NCBI GenBank assembly: GCA_934255455.1
Contig: CAKQNS010000002.1
Location: forward strand, 85,165 to 149,164
DNA from: an uncultured Alphaproteobacteria bacterium
GTDB lineage: Bacteria; Pseudomonadota; Alphaproteobacteria; Rs-D84
Direction of reading: 5' to 3'
DNA: 64,000 bases
Shown: positions 52,140 through 59,648 of the stretch, piece by piece
Position numbering within the stretch: the first letter of the stretch is position 1
Layout of the letters: every line of letters begins with the position of its first letter
Notes under the pieces: generated by a model
Told to the model about the DNA's origin: nothing
What the model saw: only the letters and a program-made list of their open reading frames with translations
Database searches by the model: none
Position numbers and translations under genes: made by a program

Positions 52140-52361
52140 AAATAAACCGCCAAATGGGAATTTGACGGCCGGGTATTTTCAAGGTCATAGAATGAATGAC
52201 TCTGTGGGTTTCGGCAAAAACCTGTTATATAGCCACAGATACCCGACCATACAGATCAGGCAATAACGGTGCGAAAGCACCATATATGCAAGTGGATAAC
52301 GATGCAATCGCACCGCATTCTATGGGTCTTGAAAACCCGAACCCAACTCCCATTGGATTCA
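52140..52361 (-). ncRNA. Structured RNA candidate: riboswitch-like leader or independent small RNA
   Basis: Long complementary arms: CGGGTATTTTCAAGGTCATA... (52170-52194) pairs with 52316-52339, extended outward by CCAAATGGGA (52150-52159) with 52348-52356. Inside are GGTGC-GAAA-GCACC (52268-52281) and a CTGTGG/CCACAG stem (52202-52238). On the minus strand a promoter (TTGATT 52390-52395, 16 bases, TAAAAT 52368-52373) would start RNA near 52361, and a hairpin plus T run (52147-52168) would end it 20-30 bases before the methyltransferase ATG. That hairpin and the outer arm share bases, so they exclude each other. No known class is recognised. Confidence 0.6.
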
Positions 52362-52367
52362 TCAACA

Positions 52368-52395
52368 ATTTTACATAACCAATGAATTAAATCAA
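52368..52395 (-). promoter_or_regulatory. Promoter for the structured RNA
   Basis: -35 TTGATT and -10 TAAAAT with a 16-base spacer on the minus strand. It fits the start of the structured region at its upper end. Confidence 0.5.
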
Positions 52396-52463
52396 CAGAT
52401 AAAAAAACGAACCCGTCGCACCAAAATTTTTAATTCAGGAAAACCATTGCTATCTAATGCTCA

Positions 52464-52910
52464 ATGGACTATTTTTATACCGATATGACAAAGATATTTA
52501 CGATTGGTTTCAGTGGCAAAAGCCCAGAAGTATTTCTGGATGTATTAAATGCCGCACGCATAAGTTGCGTTTGGAACATTCGTCTTTGGCGAACCAGCAC
52601 ATATGTGCCATATTATAACGGTAATAATCTGGCCATGATACTGGGCAATCGTTATGAGTATCATACAGAATTTGCACCTGCGCCCGATATTTTGGCGGAC
52701 TACAAAGATAAAAAAATCAGTTGGGCAGAATACGAAAAATTGTATCGCGAATTATTGCAAAAACGCGACCCGTTGCAGAATTGCAACATATCAAAACTTG
52801 ATAGAATCTGCCTGCTGTGCACAGAAAAATCCGCCCTGCAATGCCATCGCAGGTTGACCGCCGAATATATTGCGGAACAGATACCAGACATTGAAATTGT
52901 GCATTTGTAA
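52464..52910 (+). CDS. DUF488 family protein
   Basis: 148 residues. KIFTIGFSGKSPEVFLDVL at the N-terminus, SWAEYEKLYRELL and the C-terminal ICLLCTEKSALQCHRRLTA (C..C.E....CHR) match DUF488. The function is unknown; a metal site through the cysteines and histidine is plausible. The start is uncertain: the ATG at 52464 has no good ribosome site, and an ATG at 52485 (seven codons on) is also possible. Confidence 0.82.
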   Translation: MDYFYTDMTKIFTIGFSGKSPEVFLDVLNAARISCVWNIRLWRTSTYVPYYNGNNLAMILGNRYEYHTEFAPAPDILADYKDKKISWAEYEKLYRELLQKRDPLQNCNISKLDRICLLCTEKSALQCHRRLTAEYIAEQIPDIEIVHL

Positions 52911-52933
52911 AGAACACAAATGCCGACCACAAC

Positions 52934-53060
52934 GGGAGTGGCTGATTCCCTCGCCCACGCTGGTGGCGTGGGACTGCGGGGCATTCGTATGTTGTGTGTC
53001 ACGCGCACCGCGCCACACAACAACTCATAGTCGAACCAGCAATCAAATGATTGCGTGACT
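52934..53060 (-). other. Gene-free region with a tRNA-Tyr 3'-end remnant and a perfect hairpin
   Basis: 52934-52948 (GGGAGTGGCTGATTC) equals the tRNA-Tyr 3' end (53124-53139) except for one missing G. A perfect 7-bp stem CCCACGC/GCGTGGG (52954-52972) follows. Nothing else is recognised. Confidence 0.5.
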
Positions 53061-53083
53061 CAAATCCAATACCACATTTCACC

Positions 53084-53119
53084 AAAATAAAAGCACCCGG
53101 CACGCGGGTGTTTTTATTT
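53084..53119 (-). terminator. Terminator of the tRNA operon
   Basis: CACCCG...CGGGTG with AAAATAAAA/TTTTTATTTT arms on both sides, directly after the tRNA-Tyr 3' end. Confidence 0.75.
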
Positions 53120-53206
53120 TGGTGGGAGTGGCTGGATTCGAACCAGCTCAGGCTTAAGCCAACAGATTTACAGTCTGCCCCGGCTCTCCAACTCCGGCGC
53201 ACGCCC
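53120..53206 (-). tRNA. tRNA-Tyr (anticodon GTA)
   Basis: 87 bases with an encoded CCA end. The anticodon arm is CAGACTGTAAATCTG; the long variable arm is GGC-TTAA-GCC; the T arm is GCTGG-TTCGAAT-CCAGC; the D arm is CCGG...CCGG. The acceptor stem is GGGCGTG / CACTCCC, which has one C-U mismatch at the fourth pair. A type II tRNA, as expected for tyrosine. Confidence 0.9.
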
Positions 53207-53212
53207 AATCTC

Positions 53213-53231
53213 TTGGTGCGGGCAGCGGGAA
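53213..53231 (-). repeat. Truncated copy of the tRNA-Gly 3' end
   Basis: 19 bases identical to 53326-53344, the 3' end of tRNA-Gly with its CCA. The sequence beyond continues with a weak T-arm resemblance (ACCGAACGC), then diverges. It is a decayed tRNA or attachment-site footprint. Confidence 0.75.
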
Positions 53232-53326
53232 ACCGAACGCACAAGAACACAATGAGTTGCGTTATTAGCAACGAATTGATGTTCGCATCGCGAGGTTACC
53301 CAACATACCGACGCATCCCTTATCCT

Positions 53327-53401
53327 TGGTGCGGGCAGCGGGAATCGAACCCGCATTTCAAGCTTGGAAGGCTTGCATACTAGCCTTTGTACTATGCCCG
53401 C
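53327..53401 (-). tRNA. tRNA-Gly (anticodon TCC)
   Basis: 75 bases with encoded CCA. Acceptor GCGGGCA / TGCCCGC is fully paired; the anticodon arm is GCAAGCC-TTCC-AAGCTTG with TCC; the T arm is GCGGG-TTCGATT-CCCGC. All standard features are present. Confidence 0.95.
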
Positions 53402-53457
53402 AACAAATTGAAAGCCTGCCTATTATAAATCAAATTTACTAAAACGCAAGGCCTTTA

Positions 53458-54189
53458 TTACTGGTCCGACTTTTTTGTTATTGGGGGTAAACAATCGCCG
53501 CCGCTTTTCGGACAGCACGCAAATGTTCCGCCCAAATCTTTGAACAATTCGTCCGCACAGCATCCAAATTTATTTGGTTTCGTTCCGTCCCCACACAGTC
53601 CCGCCGCGATATTCGCATCAATTTCTGCGGCAATTTCGGCGTCTGTTTTTTCGGGCTTTTTATCCGCGGCGCTGTCTGTGGTGGATTGTTTCAGCACCAT
53701 TGGCGTAAAGCACATACCACCACCGGCCGGGCAACAATTGAACCCGGCATCACCCATATCGGTATATGTTTCACCCGGACAGCATCCGTTTTCATCGGGC
53801 ACATCGCATGGTGCGGCCGTATTTGCCGGCGCGGCATCTGTTTTTGGTGCCGCGGACGCCGCATCGGGCGCAGGCATTGCACGCGGCGATTGCGTGGCAA
53901 CCGGTGTGCGCAACATTGCCACCGCACGCGTACCGCGGCCACCCGCACGACGCGAACAATCGCGTCGATATTTTGCACGCAATTCATCCAATTCGGCGTT
54001 TTCATCATCGGTCAAATCGTCACGCGCGGCCAACGCATCAATTTTTGATTGAACATCGGCGCACGATGTGCGTTCAACAACCGCCGGCGTTGCAACAACA
54101 TCTGTTTCAGCCACATCAACATCGACATCGTCGGCATACGCCGGGCACGCCAACACACAGGCAACCAAAGCATAAATAATTTTTTTCAT
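53458..54189 (-). CDS. Secreted protein with a duplicated cysteine-rich module
   Basis: 243 residues. Signal peptide KKIIYALVACVLACPAYA. An acidic and Ala/Pro-rich linker follows. Two modules share the plan C-x(6-10)-GCC-x-(5-9)-G-x(3)-F-x-CCP-x(3)-GG-x-C-x(2)-P: one at ~128-165 (NGCCPGETY...FNCCPAGGGMCF) and one at ~198-235 (FGCCADELF...FACCPKSGGDCL). The CC...CCP spacing recalls granulin-like stacks. Six or more cysteines per module suggest disulfide-linked structures. It is the last gene of the secretin/lol operon. Confidence 0.75.
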   Translation of the reverse strand: MKKIIYALVACVLACPAYADDVDVDVAETDVVATPAVVERTSCADVQSKIDALAARDDLTDDENAELDELRAKYRRDCSRRAGGRGTRAVAMLRTPVATQSPRAMPAPDAASAAPKTDAAPANTAAPCDVPDENGCCPGETYTDMGDAGFNCCPAGGGMCFTPMVLKQSTTDSAADKKPEKTDAEIAAEIDANIAAGLCGDGTKPNKFGCCADELFKDLGGTFACCPKSGGDCLPPITKKSDQ

Positions 54190-54202
54190 ATTTTCCCCCG
54201 GT

Positions 54203-54736
54203 TTAATCTTCGTCTATGATTTTTTCCAGTTTCAAAATAAAGTCTATGGCCGGATCGGTCATTTTCTGTAATTTATTAATGACCTGTTGCGCGGCAGCCT
54301 GCATCTGGATTTTTTTATAGACATCAACAACATCTTCGACACCAGATTCATCCATTTCATCAACCGGCAATAATGCGGTTGCTATTTGAATTTCACGCGC
54401 GGCCAATGCGCGATATTTATCGATATTTTCTGCGCACCCATTTTCAGACATACGGGCATAGATTTCCGCATTTTCCAAATGCGCATCGTATTCTGTGTCA
54501 TCTTCGGAATTCAATCTGGCGCCCAGCAATTGTTCAATTCGCACGCATGTTGCAATTGGCGCATCCATTTCAATTGTTGTGTTTGCCGCGACCGGTACCA
54601 TACGCGATGTGTGCATACCCGCACCAACAAACACACCACACACAAACAGCCCCACCAACGCAACAATTCCCCATGCCTTGCGCGCGGCCGATACGGTTGT
54701 TTCATTTTTTTGTTTTATGTTTGATGTTTTTTTCAT
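54203..54736 (-). CDS. Single-pass membrane protein, unknown
   Basis: 177 residues from the ATG at 54736 with GGAGAGAGAACCC upstream. A basic cytoplasmic head, one membrane helix (WGIVALVGLFVCGVFVGAGM), and a helical, Glu-rich periplasmic domain with two cysteines (CVRIEQLLG, CAENIDK) follow. The end is acidic (LKLEKIIDED). No family is recognised. It is the gene between lolD and the cysteine-rich protein. Confidence 0.7.
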   Translation of the reverse strand: MKKTSNIKQKNETTVSAARKAWGIVALVGLFVCGVFVGAGMHTSRMVPVAANTTIEMDAPIATCVRIEQLLGARLNSEDDTEYDAHLENAEIYARMSENGCAENIDKYRALAAREIQIATALLPVDEMDESGVEDVVDVYKKIQMQAAAQQVINKLQKMTDPAIDFILKLEKIIDED

Positions 54737-54766
54737 GGGTTCTCTCTCCTGTGATAGCATAATTAT

Positions 54767-55477
54767 TTATTTTACGATTCCATCCCGAATAGTAATTGTT
54801 CTGTCGGCACGCGCCGCCAAATTCATATCATGTGTGACGAACAACATTGCCATTTTATTTTTACGCACCAAATCCAACAACAAATCAAACACGGCCGTTG
54901 CATGCGCCGGGTCCAAACTGCCCGTTGGTTCATCGGCCAGCAATATTTCCGGATTATTTGCCAATGCGCGGGCAACCGCCGTACGCTGTTGTTCACCGCC
55001 CGACATTTCGCCCGGCAAATGCGACGCGCGATGCGCAACCGACGCCGCACGCATCAGTTTCATTGCGCGCGCAGTTGCGGTTGTTTCATCCACACCTGCC
55101 GCCAACATCGGCAACACTACATTTTCCAACGCGGTAAAATCAGATAACAAATTATGTCGCTGGTACACGAAACCGATTTTATTACGACGCATCATTGTGC
55201 GGGTATCTTCGTCCATTCTGTGCACGGCCGCACCATCCAACATAATGCTGCCACTGGTGGGTTTATCCAGCAAACCAACGCATTGCAACAATGTCGATTT
55301 CCCAGACCCCGATTGCCCGACCAACGCAATGATTTCGCCGCGATGCAAATCAAACCCACCCCCGCGCAAAATATGCAACGGCTGGCCGCCTTCGATAAAA
55401 GTCTTTTTAATATCACGCACAGATAAAACGACATCTGATTTATTCACACGCGACAAAGAATTCAATATGCCTGCCAT
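54767..55477 (-). CDS. lolD: Lipoprotein-releasing ABC transporter ATP-binding protein LolD
   Basis: 236 residues. Walker A GQSGSGKSTLLQCVGLL, the LolD-like YQRHNLLSDFTALENV, signature LPGEMSGGEQQRTAVARAL, Walker B EILLADEPTGSLD and H-loop TVTHD-like LFVTHDMNLA. It powers transfer of lipoproteins from the inner membrane. AAGGTGACC precedes the ATG, 12 bases after lolC/E. Confidence 0.94.
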   Translation of the reverse strand: MAGILNSLSRVNKSDVVLSVRDIKKTFIEGGQPLHILRGGGFDLHRGEIIALVGQSGSGKSTLLQCVGLLDKPTSGSIMLDGAAVHRMDEDTRTMMRRNKIGFVYQRHNLLSDFTALENVVLPMLAAGVDETTATARAMKLMRAASVAHRASHLPGEMSGGEQQRTAVARALANNPEILLADEPTGSLDPAHATAVFDLLLDLVRKNKMAMLFVTHDMNLAARADRTITIRDGIVK

Positions 55478-55489
55478 TTTTGGTCACCT

Positions 55490-56746
55490 TTATTCATTAC
55501 GCAATACATCGACCGGGTCGGTTGATGCTGCCTTCCATGCGGGATAAATAGTTGCCAGAAACGCCAACGCAATTGCCAACACCGCAATACCAATCACCGT
55601 TGTCGGCACCAATTTAGATGGCAATTCCGACAAATAATATAATTCTGCCGGGAACAAATCACGACCGGTTGCCCACTGGAAAAATTGACGTATTGGTTCA
55701 ATATAAATTGCAACAATCACACCAAATACCGTTCCAAAAAACGCGCCAATAACACCGATACTGGTACCCGACAAAATAAATATTTTCATCATAGATTTAC
55801 GCGACACACCGAATGTGCGCAAAACAGCGATGTCTTTGGATTTGTCCTTGACCAACATAACCAACGACGACACGATATTAAACGCGGCCACAATTACAAT
55901 CAGCATCAAAATCAAAAACATAACATTTGATTCAACCTGTAATGCGCCAACAAACCCACGATTTAATTCACGCCAATCGCGCACCACAAACCCATCGGGC
56001 AACAATCGTGCCAACGCGTCACGCACGGCCGCGGTATCTTCGGGATTGCGCAAGAACAAATCAATATGTGTCACCGCGTCGCCAATATTCAAATATTTCT
56101 GGGCGGTTTCCAACGGCATAAATATATACCCAGAATCATATTCATACATTCCGATAAAGAACGACGACATTACCGGGTACGCCATAATCCGTGGCATCGA
56201 ACCAAACGGTGTTGGTGTTGCACCATTTGCCGAAACCAATGAAATTTTGTCGCCCATGGTCACACGCAACGCACGCGTCAATGCCGACCCCGCCACCAAT
56301 TCACCATCACGAATTTCGGATAATTTTTTACCATAAATTTTTGTTCCGCTTTCCGTTTTATTTGCCAAATCGGTCATACGAATTCCGCGTATCATGGCGC
56401 CAGTATTGTTTCCGCCGGCGGTTGCCATAACCTGGCCTTCGGCAATGGGGACAATGCCGGTTGCATTGGCGGCAACGATTTTGTTCTGTTTCATTTTATC
56501 AATCAAGTAATCAAAATCGCTGATTGCGCCATCTTGGTGATATACAACGACATGACCATTCATTCCGACAATGCGCGACAGTAATGTTTCGTGAAACCCG
56601 CCCATTACCGACATAACAACAATCAATGTCGCCACGCCCAGCGTGATTCCAATCAGCGACACCCACGATATAACCGAACCGAACCCGCGCTTTTTCGCGG
56701 CCAGGTATCTGAATGCAATTTTTCGTTCCAGTTTGGAAAACAACAT
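55490..56746 (-). CDS. lolC: Lipoprotein-releasing permease LolC/LolE
   Basis: 418 residues. ERKIAFRYLAAKKRGFGSVI, then helix 1 (ISWVSLIGITLGVATLIVVMSVMGGF), a ~220-residue periplasmic domain and three C-terminal helices. It extracts lipoproteins with LolD. Only one permease gene is present, so it probably acts as a homodimer or LolF-type. Its neighbour on the 5' side is a secretin-like lipoprotein gene. Confidence 0.93.
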   Translation of the reverse strand: MLFSKLERKIAFRYLAAKKRGFGSVISWVSLIGITLGVATLIVVMSVMGGFHETLLSRIVGMNGHVVVYHQDGAISDFDYLIDKMKQNKIVAANATGIVPIAEGQVMATAGGNNTGAMIRGIRMTDLANKTESGTKIYGKKLSEIRDGELVAGSALTRALRVTMGDKISLVSANGATPTPFGSMPRIMAYPVMSSFFIGMYEYDSGYIFMPLETAQKYLNIGDAVTHIDLFLRNPEDTAAVRDALARLLPDGFVVRDWRELNRGFVGALQVESNVMFLILMLIVIVAAFNIVSSLVMLVKDKSKDIAVLRTFGVSRKSMMKIFILSGTSIGVIGAFFGTVFGVIVAIYIEPIRQFFQWATGRDLFPAELYYLSELPSKLVPTTVIGIAVLAIALAFLATIYPAWKAASTDPVDVLRNE

Positions 56747-56757
56747 TTCTTTGTTCC

Positions 56758-58104
56758 TTATTCACTTAAAAATTCACGCAATGCATCACCCACCAATGGT
56801 GTCATTTCGCCCGCCGGCGCCGTGGCCGCATCAACAATAGATATTATACGCGGCGACATAAATACGACTAATTCCGCAAAGGGCGAAATCAATGTTTCTG
56901 GTGTTGTCACAAACGAATGTGTTGGAATACCAATAATCACATAATTATCACCCACGCTGGACGGAATGTTAAACGACGACAATTCACCGTTGCTGGTGCG
57001 TAAAACAATCTTGGCATCAATTTTATTGCGCCCACCAAAATCGCCATATTTACCCGTTGCACCAATTATCAAATCGGTTTCCAGCCGCTCTTCTTTGCTG
57101 CATTGACCAATATCAAATCGCGATTGCCAACCGTTTGGAATCACAAACTGGCCCTGGGATATTAAAACAACATTTGCCTGTTGCGATAAAAATTCTTGCA
57201 GTGTTTTGGTGTTTATTTCGGGGCTGACCACCAGTGCGCGCCCAACAACGCCCGGGATAGACATTTTGATATTATTTTCACCAAACGCCGGCAACATATT
57301 CATCCACACAATTGGATTATCGGTACGCGGATATACGCGATATACATCAATGTCCCATGCCAACATATATTTTTTTGACGCGACATCGGCAATGATTCTG
57401 GACACCTCGCGTTCGGTCTGGTAATTGCCTTCGAATACCAATGTTTTGTCGTTCCAATCAACCAACAAATTGCGCACATCGGCACCACGCATTGCGTCAA
57501 TCAGCGCCATGATAATTGATTGGTCATGCGGCATTTTTATCAGCCATTTTGCGCGATGGGTCAAATGAATTTCGCCGGCATCCGCATCATACGAATAATA
57601 TGCACGCCCCATTTTCGACATCAATTCCACCGCATCGCCCAGCGCACCCGACGAAATAGACCCGGTAATTTTTTCGTACATAGTGTCATCTTCGACAACG
57701 GAAATATCGGTACCATCCAGCAATTTATCCAGCGCGCGTTTGACGGTCAATTCTTTGAATTCATAATCCGAAACCTTTAATTCCGGCAACGCGTCACCGG
57801 TGCTCAGCCGTATCATTTCAATTTTTTCTTCGGGTACAACGGAAACGACCGCCTGGTTATCCCAATTTACCTCGCACCGTTTGGGCAAATCCAATGAAAA
57901 CCGCCGCGCCGTATCGGTGGTCAATGCCGCCTTTTTCGGGAAAATAGGCACGGAATTTTCATCAATCACCAAATTATCCACCACGGTCACGGTGTCATAT
58001 TGCGGAATATTCTGATTTTGTTGGTTGCAACCAAATGCCATTACAACCGCCATCGGCACCAGAAATATTTTTGCACAAATACCAAACAATCTAAAACGTT
58101 TCAT
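56758..58104 (-). CDS. Secretin-like outer membrane lipoprotein (PilN/GspD type)
   Basis: 448 residues from the ATG at 58104 (GGAGATATTG upstream). Lipobox VMAFGC (~Cys 26). An N-terminal secretin N-domain follows (ELKVSDYEFKELTVKRALDK; ITGSISSGALGDAVELMSK; DVRNLLVDWNDKTLVFEGN), and the C-terminus shows a partial secretin pore signature (NIPSSVGDNYVIIGIP and ELVVFMSPRII). A lipoprotein secretin suggests a type IVb pilus-like system, but no pilus ATPase, pilin or other secretion gene is in the window. It heads into lolC/E. Confidence 0.65.
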   Translation of the reverse strand: MKRFRLFGICAKIFLVPMAVVMAFGCNQQNQNIPQYDTVTVVDNLVIDENSVPIFPKKAALTTDTARRFSLDLPKRCEVNWDNQAVVSVVPEEKIEMIRLSTGDALPELKVSDYEFKELTVKRALDKLLDGTDISVVEDDTMYEKITGSISSGALGDAVELMSKMGRAYYSYDADAGEIHLTHRAKWLIKMPHDQSIIMALIDAMRGADVRNLLVDWNDKTLVFEGNYQTEREVSRIIADVASKKYMLAWDIDVYRVYPRTDNPIVWMNMLPAFGENNIKMSIPGVVGRALVVSPEINTKTLQEFLSQQANVVLISQGQFVIPNGWQSRFDIGQCSKEERLETDLIIGATGKYGDFGGRNKIDAKIVLRTSNGELSSFNIPSSVGDNYVIIGIPTHSFVTTPETLISPFAELVVFMSPRIISIVDAATAPAGEMTPLVGDALREFLSE

Positions 58105-58128
58105 CAATATCTCCTTTGCCTATTTGTA

Positions 58129-58455
58129 TCAGATATTCATAATTTTTTCAAATTCTTCCAATGTCATTTCATAAATTGGTTTTTGTGTCGGGGTGGTTAA
58201 ATCGCGAACCAGTTTATAATTCTGATTGAACCGTTCAATCACCGCGATAATTTCCGGCGTCAATTCTGATTTTTTATCGTTCATTAAACGCCGCCCATAT
58301 TCCGCCACAAATTCCAATGTATCGGCCGCGAAAAATCGCCCGACATAATTTTCCATTGCAATTCCGCCCTTTTCTACACATATTGCCGACATCATCATCG
58401 TCATCTGGTTATAAAAATTAGCCAGTTTTATAAAGTTCTGGGCGGTTATCGCCAT
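58129..58455 (-). CDS. Hypothetical protein
   Basis: 108 residues, mostly helical, no signal peptide. AGGGAGAATGAC precedes the ATG. Segments: ITAQNFIKLANFYNQMTMMM, and LTPEIIAVIERFNQNYKLVRDL. It lies 24 bases before the secretin-like gene on the same strand. It could be a small accessory protein of the same operon (inference). No family recognised. Confidence 0.6.
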   Translation of the reverse strand: MAITAQNFIKLANFYNQMTMMMSAICVEKGGIAMENYVGRFFAADTLEFVAEYGRRLMNDKKSELTPEIIAVIERFNQNYKLVRDLTTPTQKPIYEMTLEEFEKIMNI

Positions 58456-58495
58456 GTCATTCTCCCTTGTACATTTTTATACATTATAAAAACTA

Positions 58496-58524
58496 TTGCC
58501 CCCCCGACGCAATTAAATTATAAT
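58496..58524 (+). promoter_or_regulatory. Promoter of the small lipoprotein gene
   Basis: -35 TTGCCC (58496-58501), a 17-base spacer and -10 TATAAT (58519-58524). The -10 ends 7 bases before the ATG at 58532, so the transcript would start at or next to the start codon. Confidence 0.65.
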
Positions 58525-58531
58525 ATAAAGT

Positions 58532-58912
58532 ATGAGAATAAAATATTTTGCATTTGCACTGTTATTGGTGGCGTGTTCATCCCCAAACCGGGGCAGTATT
58601 GATAACGCAACCATATTAAATTGGGAAAACGAATCCGTCACCATGGAACAATTCGTCCGCGACCACAAATCGTGCCTGGGGATTGACCGGGAATCGTACA
58701 CCCCGCGCAGCCGCATTGCCAAACTGATTGCCCCGAATCAAAGTGCCCAAATGCCCGATTGGGAGGGTTTGTGGGTGACATTCCAATCAAACGAATACAA
58801 AGATGCCGGACAACGTTCATTGCTGTCGGTGCCCCGCAACACCACATCGAAAACCGTTGGGGCATATCGCCGGTGTATGTTTCGCCGAGGGTACCTGTTG
58901 CGCGCCAGCTGA
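58532..58912 (+). CDS. Small lipoprotein, unknown
   Basis: 126 residues. Signal peptide MRIKYFAFALLLVAC with lipobox LVAC. The mature part has WENESVTMEQFVRDHKSCLG and a C-terminal CMFRRGY. Two cysteines could pair. No ribosome site is visible upstream and the promoter is adjacent, so the mRNA may be leaderless. It lies before ftsQ on the same strand but has its own promoter. No family recognised. Confidence 0.75.
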   Translation: MRIKYFAFALLLVACSSPNRGSIDNATILNWENESVTMEQFVRDHKSCLGIDRESYTPRSRIAKLIAPNQSAQMPDWEGLWVTFQSNEYKDAGQRSLLSVPRNTTSKTVGAYRRCMFRRGYLLRAS

Positions 58913-58953
58913 TTTATTTTCGCCCTGCCCTTTGCGCATTGGCTTTTTTGTGA

Positions 58954-58959
58954 TATAAT
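58954..58959 (+). promoter_or_regulatory. -10 box directly before ftsQ
   Basis: Perfect TATAAT, 7 bases before the ftsQ ATG; the -35 at 17-base spacing is TTTGCG. No ribosome site is present between them. Confidence 0.55.
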
Positions 58960-58966
58960 TATCGGC

Positions 58967-59647
58967 ATGAAAAAGTCTATTCTGTTTTGGATATATTTCA
59001 TTGTTGCCATATTGTTGGCAATATACTTTTTAACGCGAATTACAATGACCACCATGGGCCACGGCCAATTGGCCCGCGTGCGCAGCATTTCCGTGCATGC
59101 CGACGCCCCGAACAAGGATTTATCCGCATTGGCGGCGGCGGTTGCCGTGCCGCCTGGGGCGCAAACATATTCATTGTCGCTGTCGCAAATAAACGCACGT
59201 GTTTTGTCCGTGCCTGGCGTGCGCAGTGCATCAGTTCGGCGCCGCCCCGATGGCAATATATCTGTTCGCGTAAAGTTATATCGGGCGGTGGCATTGTGGA
59301 CCGATGGGGTTGACTATTTCCCGTTGTCCGCCGATGGAACCATTGTAAACCAACCGCACACCGAACGCAATGCTGGCACCGTTTTATTTCGCGGTAAATT
59401 GCCCGATGATATTGGCGAAATAACAAATACCGCCCACAATTTAATTGGATATTTGGATTATATGGAATGGATTGAAAATCGGCGTTGGAACATTGTGACC
59501 AATGGCGGAACGACTATAATGTTGCCGGAAAAAAATCCATCGGCGGCAATTGGCCAATTGATAATATTGAATAAAAACCACGCAATATTGGATCGTGATA
59601 TAAAGATAATAGACATGCGTGATGACGCGCGCATATTGGTAAAATAA
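58967..59647 (+). CDS. ftsQ: Cell division protein FtsQ/DivIB
   Basis: 226 residues. A short cytoplasmic tail, one membrane helix (FWIYFIVAILLAIYFLT), then a POTRA domain with VRSISVHADAPNKDL and NARVLSVPGVRSASVRRRPD, and the beta domain with VDYFPLSADGTIVN. It links the cytoplasmic and periplasmic parts of the divisome. It begins at a TATAAT box, and the next gene starts 1 base after its stop. Confidence 0.92.
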   Translation: MKKSILFWIYFIVAILLAIYFLTRITMTTMGHGQLARVRSISVHADAPNKDLSALAAAVAVPPGAQTYSLSLSQINARVLSVPGVRSASVRRRPDGNISVRVKLYRAVALWTDGVDYFPLSADGTIVNQPHTERNAGTVLFRGKLPDDIGEITNTAHNLIGYLDYMEWIENRRWNIVTNGGTTIMLPEKNPSAAIGQLIILNKNHAILDRDIKIIDMRDDARILVK

Positions 59648-59648
59648 A

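Noticed and set aside
52140..52361. Naming the structured RNA as tmRNA, RNase P RNA or 4.5S RNA
   Set aside because: The GGGTTTCGGCA segment faintly recalls the tmRNA 5' end, but there is no mRNA-like tag, no acceptor stem and no CCA end. The RNase P and 4.5S conserved segments are absent. 6S RNA remains possible but unproved.
53051..53383. Plus-strand ORF of 110 residues across the tRNA region
   Set aside because: It is the antisense of tRNA-Tyr and tRNA-Gly and their remnants. Its sequence (ESNPHFKLGRL, WLDSNQLRLK) is the typical false translation of tRNA T arms.
54495..55547. Plus-strand ORF of 350 residues opposite lolD and the membrane protein gene
   Set aside because: It is antisense to lolD, whose ATPase motifs are clear. 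The plus-strand ORF has no motif or start signal.
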